The notes: generated from the letters alone by a model not told the origin. A DNA stretch of 64,000 nt from Neorhizobium galegae (GCF_021391675.1 NZ_CP090095.1:129501-193500); one strand, 5' to 3'. Positions 44,868 to 54,309 are shown, counted from the stretch's first letter. A program made the numbers and translations.

Positions 44868-45323
44868 TCAGCCCAGGCCCACGAATTTCCGCAGCAGGGC
44901 CGTCAGTTGTTGGCGCTCGTCAGCGGTAAGATTGGCGCCGACCGACCCTTCGTAGGTGAAGAACCATTGGCTCGCCTGCTTCACCCTTGTCACCGCTTCC
45001 GGCGTCAGCGTGATCTCCACGGCCCGGCGATCGCCATCAGGCACCTTCCGCGAAACGAGGTTCTGGTCCTCCAGCGCCCGGATCAGCTTGGTCATATGGG
45101 CTCGTTTGATCATCAACCGTTGGCCGAGCACGCTCTGTCGGATGCCGGGATTGTGGAGAATGACCCAAAGTACGGAGAATTCCCCAGGCTTCAGATTATG
45201 TTCGCCGACCTCTTCGAAAAACCGCTCGTAGATCTTGAGCTGCGCCAGCCGCATCAGGAAGCCGAGCGCCGAATTGAGCCGGTCGAGATCGACCTCGTCC
45301 GCCGTGCGGATCGGCATGTCCAT
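44868..45323 (-). CDS. MarR-family transcriptional regulator
   Basis: This 151-residue regulator has a winged helix (IRQSVLGQRLMIKRAHMTKLIRALEDQNLVSRKVPDGDRRAVEITLT). MarR proteins commonly repress hydroxycinnamate genes and release DNA on binding aryl-CoA thioesters. Its start follows GGGG spaced eight bases from the ATG. It lies 12 bases downstream of the enoyl-CoA hydratase gene and probably acts at the palindromes at 46187-46217. Confidence 0.9.
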   Translation of the reverse strand: MDMPIRTADEVDLDRLNSALGFLMRLAQLKIYERFFEEVGEHNLKPGEFSVLWVILHNPGIRQSVLGQRLMIKRAHMTKLIRALEDQNLVSRKVPDGDRRAVEITLTPEAVTRVKQASQWFFTYEGSVGANLTADERQQLTALLRKFVGLG

Positions 45324-45335
45324 GGGCGTTTCCCC

Positions 45336-46130
45336 TTATGCCGAACCCGGCGCCTTCAGCCTTGCGGCGCGTTTTTCCAGGAAGGCGCGCAGCCGCTCTT
45401 CGGCCTCCGGGCTAGTGGCCGTGAAGGAGGCGATAAAGGATTCGACAAAAAGGCCATCCTCCTTCGCCATGTCCTGGATGCGCGGGAGCGCGTTTATGAC
45501 AGCGTAATTGGAGATTTCCGCATTGCTGGCGGCCGCTTCCGCAAGCTCATGTGCCTTCTGCCGAGCCATGCCCTTTTCGACGACGTATTGCGCCAGGTTC
45601 CAGCGCTCCGCCTCTTCCGCCGAAGCGACGCGGCCGGTCAGCATCATGTCGGTCATGCGGGCGACGCCCATCAGCCGGGCAGCACGCACCGAACCGCCGC
45701 CGCCGACGAAAATGCCGCGCTGGCCTTCCGGCAACGCGAAGAAGGCGGATTTGTCGGCAACGCGGATATGGGTGGATGCTGCCAGTTCAAGGCCGCCGCC
45801 GACGACCGCGCCATGCAGGGCCGAAATCCACGGGATCGTGCCGTGTTCGATGCCGGCAAACACCGCATGCCAGCGGCGCGAGCCGCGCACGCCTTCGATC
45901 GGCGTTTTCTTCACATGTTCGGCAAGGTCGAGCCCGGCGCAGAAGTGATCGCCATGGCCGAAGAGAACGACGGCTTTCGCCTCGCTTTCGGCCCGCGCCA
46001 CAGTCTCGGCGATCGTCTCGACGAAACGGTCGCTGATCGCATTGCGCTTTTCAGGGCGGTTAAGACCTATATGGGCAACATTGCCCTTGAGCTCATAGGT
46101 CACGAAGCTGGTTGCCGTCTGATCGGCCAT
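45336..46130 (-). CDS. Enoyl-CoA hydratase/isomerase-family (crotonase) protein
   Basis: This 264-residue crotonase has the oxyanion-hole motifs HFCAGLDLAEH and HGAVVGGGLELAAS. In the divergent operon lies a feruloyl-CoA synthase-like ligase, so a hydroxycinnamoyl-CoA hydratase or hydratase/aldolase role is plausible. Both 46139 and 46130 are possible ATGs behind GGAGGAG; the second gives better ribosome-site spacing. Its length is near that of typical enoyl-CoA hydratases. Confidence 0.88.
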   Translation of the reverse strand: MADQTATSFVTYELKGNVAHIGLNRPEKRNAISDRFVETIAETVARAESEAKAVVLFGHGDHFCAGLDLAEHVKKTPIEGVRGSRRWHAVFAGIEHGTIPWISALHGAVVGGGLELAASTHIRVADKSAFFALPEGQRGIFVGGGGSVRAARLMGVARMTDMMLTGRVASAEEAERWNLAQYVVEKGMARQKAHELAEAAASNAEISNYAVINALPRIQDMAKEDGLFVESFIASFTATSPEAEERLRAFLEKRAARLKAPGSA

Positions 46131-46186
46131 TTTATGCATTCTCCTCCAGCAACGGACGCTCCCCAGCCCGTCATCAGTTTTTGATC

Positions 46187-46217
46187 GTTTACAGGGAGAT
46201 TGTTTCTTTGTAAACAA
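46187..46217. promoter_or_regulatory. Candidate MarR operator in the divergent promoter
   Basis: GTTTACA at 46187-46193 mirrors TGTAAAC at 46209-46215, and TTGTTT at 46200-46205 mirrors AAACAA at 46212-46217. The region lies between the crotonase and the feruloyl-CoA synthase-like genes, where a MarR regulator could control both. Confidence 0.5.
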
Positions 46218-46263
46218 ATTTTGGGAGCCCGAGAGGGAGCATTGACGTCTGGGAGGAGAAGTC

Positions 46264-48120
46264 ATGAGCGGAAAACCTGTGCGTGACGTGAAGCTGTGGT
46301 CGCCCGTGGTCGGCTGGGAAGAGCGGCCGAACGGCGAATTCGTGGTCTGGCGCGAGGATCCGCTAGGTCCTTATCCCGACAAGCTCAACGAGCGGCTGGT
46401 CCACTGGGCGAAAACCGCACCCGATCGCACCTGGATGGCGGATCGCGAAGGCACGGCCGAGTGGCGCAGGGTGAGTTTTGCGCAGGCGCTCGATCAGGTG
46501 CGGCGCGTCGGCCAGTTCCTGCTGGACATGAAGCTCTCGGCAGAACATCCGCTGGTCATCCTCTCGGAAAACTCCATCGAACATGCGCTGATGGCGCTCG
46601 GCGCCCAGCATGTGGGTATCCCGTCCGCAGCGATCGCGCCGGCCTACGCGACCATCTCCTCCGATTTTTCGAAGCTGCACGACATCGCCAAGCAGATCAC
46701 CCCCGGCCTGATCTTCGCCGACGACGCGGGTGCCTTCCGCAAGGCGGTCGATACGGCTTTCGGGGCTGACATACCCTTTGCCGGGATGCGCAACCTGCCT
46801 GAGGATAGGTCCGGCATCTATCTCCTCGACGACATCCTCAAGACCGAGCCGACCGAGGCTGTGGACAAGGCTTTTGATGCGGTCGGGCCGGATACGGTCG
46901 CGAAATTCCTGTTCACCTCGGGCACCACGGGCTCGCCCAAGGCGGTCATCCAGACGCAGCGCATGCTATGTTCCAACCAGGAGATGGTGACCGACTGCTA
47001 TTCCTATTTCCGCGACGAACCGCCGGTCCTGGTCGACTGGGCGCCCTGGAACCACACCGCCAGCGGCAACAAGGTGTTCAACATCGCCATCTATAGCGGC
47101 GGAACCTATTACATCGACCGCGGCAAGCCGAGCCCGGCGCTGATGGCCCAGACGATTGCCAACCTGAAGGAAATCTCGCCGACCTGGTATTTCAACGTGC
47201 CGGCCGGCTACGAAATGCTGATCCAGGCGATGCGCGAGGACGAGGGTCTTCGCAAGACCTTCTTCAAGGACCTGAAGCTGCTGATGTATGCCGGTGCCGG
47301 CATGGCGCAACATACCTGGGATGCGCTGATCGAGCTTTCCGAGATGACGATCGGCGAACGGGTGCCGCTCGGCACCGGCATAGGCTCCACCGAGACCGCG
47401 CCGTTCGCGATCTTCTGCACCGACCCGCAGGAAAAGCCCGGCAATATCGGCGTGCCAGGCCAGGGCGTCACGATGAAGCTGGTACCGATCGACGACAAAT
47501 ACGAGCTTCGCCTCAAGGGCCCGAACGTCACCCCCGGTTACTGGCGCAACGAGAAGCTGACCAGAGAGGCCTTCGATGAGGAAGGCTTCTATCGGATCGG
47601 TGACGCGGTGAAATTCGCCGTCCCCGGCGATCCGCGCCAGGGCTTCTATTTCGACGGACGCACGGCGGAGAACTTCAAGCTGCAGACCGGCACCTGGGTG
47701 GCGGTCGGCGTGTTGCGGGCACAGATCGTCAACCAGTTCGGCGGGTTGATCCGCGATGCGGTCATCACCGGCGAGAACCGGGCCGAGCTCGGGGCGCTGG
47801 CGGTGCCCTTCATGCCGGCACTGCGCGAGCTGATCGGCGGCGACGCCGTCCTTCCCGACGAGGCGGTGGTTACCCATCCGAAGGTAAGGGCGGCGATCGC
47901 CGAGCGGCTGAGGGAACACCAGAAACAGTCGAGCGGTTCGGCGACGCGGGTGATGCGCATGATGCTGATGACCCAGCCGCTGCGCTTCGAAAAGGGCGAA
48001 GTGACCGACAAGGGCTCAATCAACCAGCGCGCCGTGCTCGCCCATCGCGGCGACCTCGTCGAGGAACTGTATGCGGATGCGCCGGGCGTCATCCGGGTCG
48101 GCAAGGAGCTGGCGGCATGA
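46264..48120 (+). CDS. fcs: Feruloyl-CoA synthase-like acyl-CoA ligase (ANL superfamily)
   Basis: This 618-residue adenylate-forming ligase has the ATP motif LFTSGTTGSPKAVIQT, the WAPWNHTASGNKVF region, GTGIGSTETAPFA and GFYRIGDAVKF. Length and the N-terminal segment KLWSPVVGWEERPNGEFVVWR fit feruloyl-CoA synthases, which activate hydroxycinnamates such as ferulate with ATP and CoA. It overlaps the SDR gene by four bases. The substrate is inferred from family resemblance, not proved. Confidence 0.88.
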   Translation: MSGKPVRDVKLWSPVVGWEERPNGEFVVWREDPLGPYPDKLNERLVHWAKTAPDRTWMADREGTAEWRRVSFAQALDQVRRVGQFLLDMKLSAEHPLVILSENSIEHALMALGAQHVGIPSAAIAPAYATISSDFSKLHDIAKQITPGLIFADDAGAFRKAVDTAFGADIPFAGMRNLPEDRSGIYLLDDILKTEPTEAVDKAFDAVGPDTVAKFLFTSGTTGSPKAVIQTQRMLCSNQEMVTDCYSYFRDEPPVLVDWAPWNHTASGNKVFNIAIYSGGTYYIDRGKPSPALMAQTIANLKEISPTWYFNVPAGYEMLIQAMREDEGLRKTFFKDLKLLMYAGAGMAQHTWDALIELSEMTIGERVPLGTGIGSTETAPFAIFCTDPQEKPGNIGVPGQGVTMKLVPIDDKYELRLKGPNVTPGYWRNEKLTREAFDEEGFYRIGDAVKFAVPGDPRQGFYFDGRTAENFKLQTGTWVAVGVLRAQIVNQFGGLIRDAVITGENRAELGALAVPFMPALRELIGGDAVLPDEAVVTHPKVRAAIAERLREHQKQSSGSATRVMRMMLMTQPLRFEKGEVTDKGSINQRAVLAHRGDLVEELYADAPGVIRVGKELAA

Positions 48121-48878
48121 GGATCGAAGGAACAAGCGCCGTCGTCACCGGCGGCGGATCGGGGCTCGGCGAGGCGACGGCACGGCTGCTCGCAACACTC
48201 GGGGCTGTGGTGCATGTCTTCGACCGCAACCAGGCCGCAGCCGAAAAGGTCGCGACCGCGATCGGCGGCGTGGCGCTCTCCGGAGACGTGACCAGCGAGG
48301 ATGATGCGGCCAAGGCGCTCGACGTTGCGGCGAAAGCCGGCGACGGCTTGCGCATCCTTGTCAACTGCGCCGGCATCGGCACAGCGGGGCGCATCGTCGG
48401 AAAGAACGGACCGATGCCGCTTGCCGATTTCGAGCGGGTGATCCGTGTCAACCTGATCGGCACGTTCAACATGTTGCGGCTTGCGGCCGAGCGCATGTCG
48501 GGCCTGCCCGAGCGCGAGGACAAGGCGCGCGGCGTGATCGTCAACACCGCCTCGGTCGCCGCCTTCGAAGGGCAGATCGGCCAGGCGGCTTATGCGGCCT
48601 CTAAGGGCGGCATCGTTTCGCTGGCCTTGCCGGCGGCGCGCGAATTCTCCCGCTTCGGCATCCGCGTCAACACGGTTGCTCCCGGCATCTTCCTGACGCC
48701 GCTGCTCTACGAACTGCCACAGGAAGCCCAGGACAGTCTTGCCAGCGCGATTCCCTATCCGTCCCGCCTCGGCGATCCCGGCGAATTCGCCGATGCGGTG
48801 CGGTTCGTGATCGAGAACCAGTATATCAACGGCGAGGTGATCCGGCTTGACGGGGCGCTGCGCATGCAGCCGCGGTAG
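48117..48878 (+). CDS. SDR-family dehydrogenase (3-hydroxyacyl-CoA dehydrogenase type II-like)
   Basis: This 253-residue short-chain dehydrogenase has the nucleotide motif TGGGSGLGEA, NCAGIG, active-site serine in NTASVAAFEGQIG and YAASKGG. It resembles type II 3-hydroxyacyl-CoA dehydrogenases (HSD10-like). In this operon it could oxidise a 3-hydroxyacyl-CoA formed by the crotonase. ATG overlaps the ligase stop. Confidence 0.9.
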   Translation: MRIEGTSAVVTGGGSGLGEATARLLATLGAVVHVFDRNQAAAEKVATAIGGVALSGDVTSEDDAAKALDVAAKAGDGLRILVNCAGIGTAGRIVGKNGPMPLADFERVIRVNLIGTFNMLRLAAERMSGLPEREDKARGVIVNTASVAAFEGQIGQAAYAASKGGIVSLALPAAREFSRFGIRVNTVAPGIFLTPLLYELPQEAQDSLASAIPYPSRLGDPGEFADAVRFVIENQYINGEVIRLDGALRMQPR

Positions 48879-48884
48879 CCGATC

Positions 48885-50492
48885 ATGTCGTTCTCGGATC
48901 AGGCAAGCCGAACGCTGGAACTTCTCGCCCTGACGCCGGGCTGGCACCGGCTCAAGGAACTCCGTGAGGATTGCGACGACGAGACGGTCGCGGCGATCGT
49001 CGAGGAGGCGGCGAGTTTTGCCGAGGGCGTGCTGGCTCCGCTGAATGCCGTCGGCGACCGGATCGGCGCGAGGGTGGTCGATGGCCGGGTGAGGACGCCG
49101 GACGGCTTTGCCGATGCCTTCCGGCAATATGCCGAGGCCGGTTGGCTCGGCATGGACGTGGCGGAAAAATTCGGCGGTCAGGCCGTGCCGCTGACATTGC
49201 ATGCCGCCTGCGCGCCGCTGTTCGAGCGGGGCTGCGTGGCACTGATGATGGCGGCCGGCTCGACACGCGCCGCCGCGCATCTTCTGGCCGAAGCCGCCGA
49301 CGAGACGACCGCGAACGAATGGGTGCCGAAACTCACCGCCGGCGAATGGGCGGCGACGATCTGTATTTCCGAGCCGGAAGCGGGCTCGGATGTCGGACGC
49401 CTGCGCACCAAGGCCGAATTGCGCGACGGCGAATGGCTGATCACCGGCCAGAAGATCTGGATCTCCTTCGGCGATCACGACATGGCGGACCGCATAGGTC
49501 ATTGCCTGCTCGCCCGCACCAACGACCAGCCGGGCACGCGCGGCATCAGCCTGTTTCTGGTGCCGAACTTGATCGACGGCCGACCGAACGGCGTTTCGGT
49601 CGACCGGATCGAGGAAAAGATGGGCCTGCACGGCTCGCCCACCTGCGCCATGCGGTTCGAAGGCGCCAGGGGCATCATGCTCGGCCGCGAAGGCCGCGGC
49701 CTGCCGCAGCTTTTCACCATGATCGAGCTGATGCGGCTGCTCGCCGGCTGCCAGGGGCTGGGCATCGCGTCTGCCGCTGCCGATATCGCCGAGGACTATG
49801 CCAAGGAGCGCCGTCAGGGCGGACGGCCGGACCAGCCGCCGGTGCCGATATCGAGCCATCCGGATGTGCAGCGCCAGCTTCATGACATCCGCAGCTCCAC
49901 GGAAATCCTGCGCGCCGCGGTTCTCGAACTTGCAACGACCATGGATATCGCCCGGCTGGAGCCCGAATCCGGGCTGGAGGATTTCACCGGCTGGATGCTG
50001 CCGCTGATCAAGAATTTCGGCGCGGCGGCGGGGTTTGAGACCGCGAATGCGGCGATCCAGGTGCTCGGCGGCGTCGGCTACACCCGCGACTGGCCGCTCG
50101 AACAATATCTGCGCGACTCCCGCATCATGACCATCTACGAAGGCACGACGGGCATGCAGGCGCTCGATTTCCTGACCCGCCGCCTCTGGCGCGACGAGGG
50201 CCGGGGGCTGGCACTCTTCCTGGAGAGGGCGCGCGACGAGATCGATGCCTATATCGCCGAACATCCGCAGGCTTCGGACACTGTTCTGGCGGTTCTCGAC
50301 GGCTTCGAATTGCTGAGCGGCCGGATGACGGCGCTGCAATCCGATCCCGACGCGGCCCTCTATCGTGCCGACAGTTATATGCGGGCCGCCTGGGCGGCGG
50401 TCTCGGCCTGGATGGCGCTGCGCATCTCCGAGGTCAGGGCGGTGGAAAGCCTTTCCGCGCAGTTCGCATTCCATAGCGCACGCTGCGCTTGA
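48885..50492 (+). CDS. Acyl-CoA dehydrogenase
   Basis: This 535-residue flavoprotein has the FAD/substrate motifs CISEPEAGSDVGRLRTKA and WITGQK-like ITGQKIWIS. The helical C-domain carries VLGGVGYTRDWPLEQYLRD and the base region RIMTIYEGTTGMQAL. It is longer than classical medium-chain enzymes and resembles DmdC/AidB-type relatives. With the ligase and SDR it suggests a beta-oxidation-like route. Six bases separate it from the SDR gene. Confidence 0.9.
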   Translation: MSFSDQASRTLELLALTPGWHRLKELREDCDDETVAAIVEEAASFAEGVLAPLNAVGDRIGARVVDGRVRTPDGFADAFRQYAEAGWLGMDVAEKFGGQAVPLTLHAACAPLFERGCVALMMAAGSTRAAAHLLAEAADETTANEWVPKLTAGEWAATICISEPEAGSDVGRLRTKAELRDGEWLITGQKIWISFGDHDMADRIGHCLLARTNDQPGTRGISLFLVPNLIDGRPNGVSVDRIEEKMGLHGSPTCAMRFEGARGIMLGREGRGLPQLFTMIELMRLLAGCQGLGIASAAADIAEDYAKERRQGGRPDQPPVPISSHPDVQRQLHDIRSSTEILRAAVLELATTMDIARLEPESGLEDFTGWMLPLIKNFGAAAGFETANAAIQVLGGVGYTRDWPLEQYLRDSRIMTIYEGTTGMQALDFLTRRLWRDEGRGLALFLERARDEIDAYIAEHPQASDTVLAVLDGFELLSGRMTALQSDPDAALYRADSYMRAAWAAVSAWMALRISEVRAVESLSAQFAFHSARCA

Positions 50493-50565
50493 GCCGACCG
50501 CCTGCGCGCCATGTGGTGGAGTTGCGAAACCGCGGAAAATATGTGCGTGATGCCGGTTAGGATTT

Positions 50566-50582
50566 TTTCTCGAAACGAGAAA
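50566..50582. promoter_or_regulatory. Palindromic operator before the LysR gene
   Basis: TTTCTCGAAACGAGAAA is a perfect 7-3-7 palindrome ending four bases before the LysR GTG. A near copy lies at 51578-51594 before the FAD oxidoreductase. Confidence 0.7.
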
Positions 50583-50586
50583 GACA

Positions 50587-51495
50587 GTGAACATACTTCT
50601 CGACATCGGCGCCTTCCTGGCAACCGCCCGCGCCGGCAGCTTTTCCGCCGCCGGCCGTGACCTGGGCGTCGCGACCTCGGTCATCACCAAGCGGGTCAAG
50701 CGGCTCGAAGAGCATCTGAACACTCAGCTTTTCGTGCGCACCACCAGGCGGCTGGCGCTGACCCTCGATGGCGAGCGGCTGAGGCCGCGCCTGCAGCTTC
50801 TGGTCGGCGAGATCGAGGAGACGCTGGCGACGCCCAATACGCATGAACTGGGCCTGACCGGTTCGCTGCGCATCAAGGCGCCGACGACGCTGACCTCGAT
50901 GTTCTTCGGGGATATCTGCGCCGCGTTCCAGGCGGCCAATCCGCGGGTGAAGATGGAGATCGTGCTGATCGACCGCTCGGTCAATCCGCTGGAGGAGGGG
51001 TTCGACGTGGCGATCGGCGCGCTGCCGCAATCCTACGCCTATGTGATCGACCACCCGCTGTGTCCATATCCGCGGGTGCTGTGCGCATCGCGGGGTTATC
51101 TGGCGGGCCGCAAGCGGCCGAGGACGCCCACCGAACTCGTCGGCCACGAATGCATCACCTTCCACACGATCGGCACCACCTGGACCTTCCAGATGGAGAC
51201 GAGCACGATCAACGTGGAGATCACCTCGAATTTCACGGCCAACGACAGCCGGGTCCTGCTCGCGGCTGCCCGTCAGGGACTGGGACTGGCGATCCTGCCG
51301 AGGTTCCTCGCTCGGTCGGATCTCGATAGCGGCGCGCTCGAAGAGGTGATGCCGGAATTTCCGGTCGAGCCGCTCTGGGTCAAGGCGTCCGTGCCCAGGA
51401 TCAAGATGAACAAGGTCGTGGTGTCCGAGTTCATATCCTACGTGCAGAAGCGGTTTTCGGAAGGCGTGCCGGATCAGGTCATTCCGATGTTCTGA
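50587..51495 (+). CDS. LysR-family transcriptional regulator of the aconitase-X cluster
   Basis: This 302-residue regulator has a helix-turn-helix (ARAGSFSAAGRDLGVATS and VITKRVKRLEEHL) and a LysR substrate domain. The start is GTG at 50587, directly behind a palindrome and without a strong ribosome site. The same palindrome recurs before the next gene, so it probably autoregulates and controls the FAD oxidoreductase/aconitase-X operon. Confidence 0.9.
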   Translation: MNILLDIGAFLATARAGSFSAAGRDLGVATSVITKRVKRLEEHLNTQLFVRTTRRLALTLDGERLRPRLQLLVGEIEETLATPNTHELGLTGSLRIKAPTTLTSMFFGDICAAFQAANPRVKMEIVLIDRSVNPLEEGFDVAIGALPQSYAYVIDHPLCPYPRVLCASRGYLAGRKRPRTPTELVGHECITFHTIGTTWTFQMETSTINVEITSNFTANDSRVLLAAARQGLGLAILPRFLARSDLDSGALEEVMPEFPVEPLWVKASVPRIKMNKVVVSEFISYVQKRFSEGVPDQVIPMF

Positions 51496-51577
51496 GAAGA
51501 AATCCGGACCCGCAGCTGTTCCGCCTCCACTCCCGCCGTTTCGCTGACGCCAAACCGCTGAAATCCGGCTGAACCTT

Positions 51578-51594
51578 TCTCGAAACAAGAAAGC
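51578..51594. promoter_or_regulatory. Near-identical palindromic operator before the FAD oxidoreductase
   Basis: TTTCTCGAAACAAGAAA differs by one base from the site at 50566-50582. It lies 95 bases before the ATG at 51690. The shared motif implies control by the adjacent LysR protein. Confidence 0.7.
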
Positions 51595-51689
51595 TGATCG
51601 CATCACTTGCCGGGTTCAAGGCGGGGCGGCTTGGGCTACGATCATTCCCAAGGCGCCGGGAGGGCGCGGTACTATAGTGGGAGGCTTCC

Positions 51690-53027
51690 ATGGCGGAAAC
51701 GCTGAGCAGGGAAACGCGGATCGTCAGGCGCGAAAAGTCGACGCCGTTCCGCAAGCTCAAGGCGGATATCTGCGTCGTCGGCGCCGGCATCGCCGGGATT
51801 TCCGCAGCGCTGGAAGCCGCCAGGCTTGGCCGCAAGGTCGTCATCGTCGATGGCCAGGCGGCGCTCGGCGGACAGGCGGTCAACTCGATCATCGCCACGT
51901 TCTGCGGCCTGTTTTCGAACGGCACGCACGGCTATCAGTTCACCTATGGCGTCGCCGACAAGCTGCTGGCCCATCTCGAAAGCCAGGACCGGTCGATCTA
52001 TTACCGCCACGGCCCGAACACGACGGTTGTCTATTACGACGAGGTCGTCCTCGGCCGCTGGATGGAGCAAAGCGTGCTCGACGCCGGCATCGAGGTCGTG
52101 CTCGGTGCGCAGATCCTCGACGTGCATGTGGAAGGCCGGCGCGTCGTCCAGACCGATTTCATGACCCGCTATGGCGGCGTCTCGATCGAGGCGACCGGCT
52201 GGGTGGAGGCGAGCGGCGATGCGGCGCTCGTCTGGCAGGCCGGTTTTGCCTGCCGCCAGCCGGAAAAGGGCGGCGTCTTCGGCACCCAGATGGTGGTGCT
52301 GGAAAACATCGACGAAGCCAAGCAGCCGACCCGCTACGAGATCGGCGACCGGATGAAGGAAAAGGCCGCAAACTACGGCCTGTTGCGCCGCGAAGGCCTT
52401 GGTTTCACCATTCCCGGCCGCGGCATCGCCGCCATGAACATGACCCATGTGGAAACCCCGCTTGATCCGGTCGAGGCCTCGAAGAAGGCGCTCGAAGGCA
52501 AGGACCAGGCGGCCCGCGCCGTGGAATTCCTGAAAACGGAGTTCCCGGAATGCTTCGGCAATGCCCGCATCCGCTCCTTTGGCCTGCCGGGCATCCGCCA
52601 GACCCGCTGGATCGCCGGCAGCCATCACCTGACCGTCGACGAGATCAAGGCCGGCACCAAGTTCGACGACGCGGTCGCCCGCACCGCCTGGCCGATCGAG
52701 CTGCACGATCACGGCGACGGCCACCACTGGATCACGTTTGACGAGCAACATGCCCATTACATCCCGCTCGGCAGCCTAACGCCGGACGAATGCGACAACG
52801 TCGCCGCCGCCGGGCGCTGCGTCGATGCGGATTCGGCAGCGCTTTCGAGCATCCGCGTCATGGGCCCCTGCATCGCCATGGGCATGGCCGCCGCCAACGC
52901 GCTCGACCTTGCCGGAACCGGCAGTGTGCACCAGATCGATCGCGATGCGCTGCGCGAGCGGGTTTCCGACAACGTCGAAAAGAAGCATTATCGGTGGACA
53001 GGTGCGGAAACGCGAGCCGCATCGTGA
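51690..53027 (+). CDS. FAD-dependent oxidoreductase
   Basis: This 445-residue flavoprotein has the dinucleotide motif DICVVGAGIAGISAALEAARLG, the VVIVDGQAALGGQAVNS segment and a C-terminal AAGRCVDADSAALSSIRVMGPC region. It matches the FAD_oxidored (PF12831-type) family, whose substrates are mostly unknown. A GGGAGG ribosome site precedes the ATG. It ends ten bases before the aconitase-X large-subunit gene. Confidence 0.88.
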   Translation: MAETLSRETRIVRREKSTPFRKLKADICVVGAGIAGISAALEAARLGRKVVIVDGQAALGGQAVNSIIATFCGLFSNGTHGYQFTYGVADKLLAHLESQDRSIYYRHGPNTTVVYYDEVVLGRWMEQSVLDAGIEVVLGAQILDVHVEGRRVVQTDFMTRYGGVSIEATGWVEASGDAALVWQAGFACRQPEKGGVFGTQMVVLENIDEAKQPTRYEIGDRMKEKAANYGLLRREGLGFTIPGRGIAAMNMTHVETPLDPVEASKKALEGKDQAARAVEFLKTEFPECFGNARIRSFGLPGIRQTRWIAGSHHLTVDEIKAGTKFDDAVARTAWPIELHDHGDGHHWITFDEQHAHYIPLGSLTPDECDNVAAAGRCVDADSAALSSIRVMGPCIAMGMAAANALDLAGTGSVHQIDRDALRERVSDNVEKKHYRWTGAETRAAS

Positions 53028-53037
53028 GGAGGACGCG

Positions 53038-54309
53038 ATGAACCTGACGGATCACGAAAAGGCCATGTATGACGGCGAGCACGGCCGCGCCAAGGCGCGC
53101 GCCATGGACCTGCTCGTCCGCTACGGCGAAGCGCTCGGCGCCGAACGGCTGATTGAGACCAACAATGTCGCCGGCGCCTTCAACGCCTCGACCCCCTCGG
53201 TGCAGGCGATTGCCGAAAAGGGCATGGAGCACGTCTATTCCGAGCTGAACCTCGACAGCGACGAGGTGGTCGACGTGCCGCATATGGTGGCGCATACCTG
53301 CCAGCTGATCACCGGCATCGACAATGACAACTGGGAACTCCAGGGCGTCGACAAGTCGCTGGTCGACATGCAGCGCGCCAACGAGAAATACCTGGGGCGG
53401 CGCGGCGTCAACATGTTCGCCACCTGCACGCCCTATCAGGTCGGCAACGTGCCGGTGAAAGGCGAGCATTGCGCCTGGATGGAATCGTCCGCAGTCATCT
53501 ACTGCAACTCCGTGCTCGGCGCCCGCACCAATGTCGAGGGCAAGGAAAGCACCGGCGCTGCGGCACTCACCGGCCGCATTCCCTATTGGGGTTTCCACAT
53601 CACCGAAAACCGCCGTGGCACCCATCTGGTCGAGCTCGATATCGAGGTCGACGACATGATGGATTGGGGTCTGCTCGGTTACTACATCGGCGAAGTGATC
53701 GGCGAGGAAATCCCGGTGCTGAAGGGCACCGGCCGACAGCCCGATCTCATCAAGCTCAAGCATTTTGGCGCAGCCGCCGCGTCGTCGGGCGGGGTCGAGA
53801 TGTACCATATCCCCGGCATCACGCCGGAAGCGGATTCGATCGAGGAAGCCTTCGGTGGCCGCCAGGTGAAGGGCACGTTCAGTTATGGTGCGAAGGAGCG
53901 GCGCGAGACCTATGAGAAGCTGCAAAGCTCGACCGAAAAGAAGGTCGATTTCATCATGCTCGGCTGTCCGCACAATTCCATCGACCAGATGGCGCTGATC
54001 GCCCACATGCTGGAGAACAGGAAGATCCATTCGGACGTGCAGCTCTGGGTGCATACACCGCGCGCGATCAAACAGGTCGCCGAGCGCAACGGTTATATCG
54101 ACGTCATCCGCGATGCCGGCGGTGTTGTCATGAGCGACACCTGTCCCGCCATTTCCCGCCGTCTGCCGGCGGGAACCAAGGTCATCGCCACGGATTCCGC
54201 CAAGCAGGCGCATTACCTGCCGGCGATAACCGGCGTACAGGGCTGGTTCGGCTCGGTCAGCGATTGCGTCGATGCCGCCTTGACCGGCCAGTGGAACGGG
54301 AGGGTCTGA
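53038..54309 (+). CDS. Aconitase X catalytic (large) subunit
   Basis: This 423-residue protein begins MNLTDHEKAMYDGEHGRAKA, the aconitase-X N-terminal signature. It carries NMFATCTPYQVGNVP and ESSAVIYCNSVLGARTNVEG. Later cysteine motifs LGCPHNS and SDTCPAIS are likely iron-sulfur or metal ligands. Characterised relatives dehydrate cis-3-hydroxy-L-proline or mevalonate 5-phosphate; the split two-gene form is common in bacteria. ATG at 53038 follows GAGGAGG. The frame is open upstream but unlikely to be used. Confidence 0.88.
   Translation: MNLTDHEKAMYDGEHGRAKARAMDLLVRYGEALGAERLIETNNVAGAFNASTPSVQAIAEKGMEHVYSELNLDSDEVVDVPHMVAHTCQLITGIDNDNWELQGVDKSLVDMQRANEKYLGRRGVNMFATCTPYQVGNVPVKGEHCAWMESSAVIYCNSVLGARTNVEGKESTGAAALTGRIPYWGFHITENRRGTHLVELDIEVDDMMDWGLLGYYIGEVIGEEIPVLKGTGRQPDLIKLKHFGAAAASSGGVEMYHIPGITPEADSIEEAFGGRQVKGTFSYGAKERRETYEKLQSSTEKKVDFIMLGCPHNSIDQMALIAHMLENRKIHSDVQLWVHTPRAIKQVAERNGYIDVIRDAGGVVMSDTCPAISRRLPAGTKVIATDSAKQAHYLPAITGVQGWFGSVSDCVDAALTGQWNGRV

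Noticed and set aside
47646..50723. 1025-codon open frame on the minus strand
   Set aside because: It is antisense to the ligase, SDR and acyl-CoA dehydrogenase genes, is rich in H, R and D, and has no recognisable domain.
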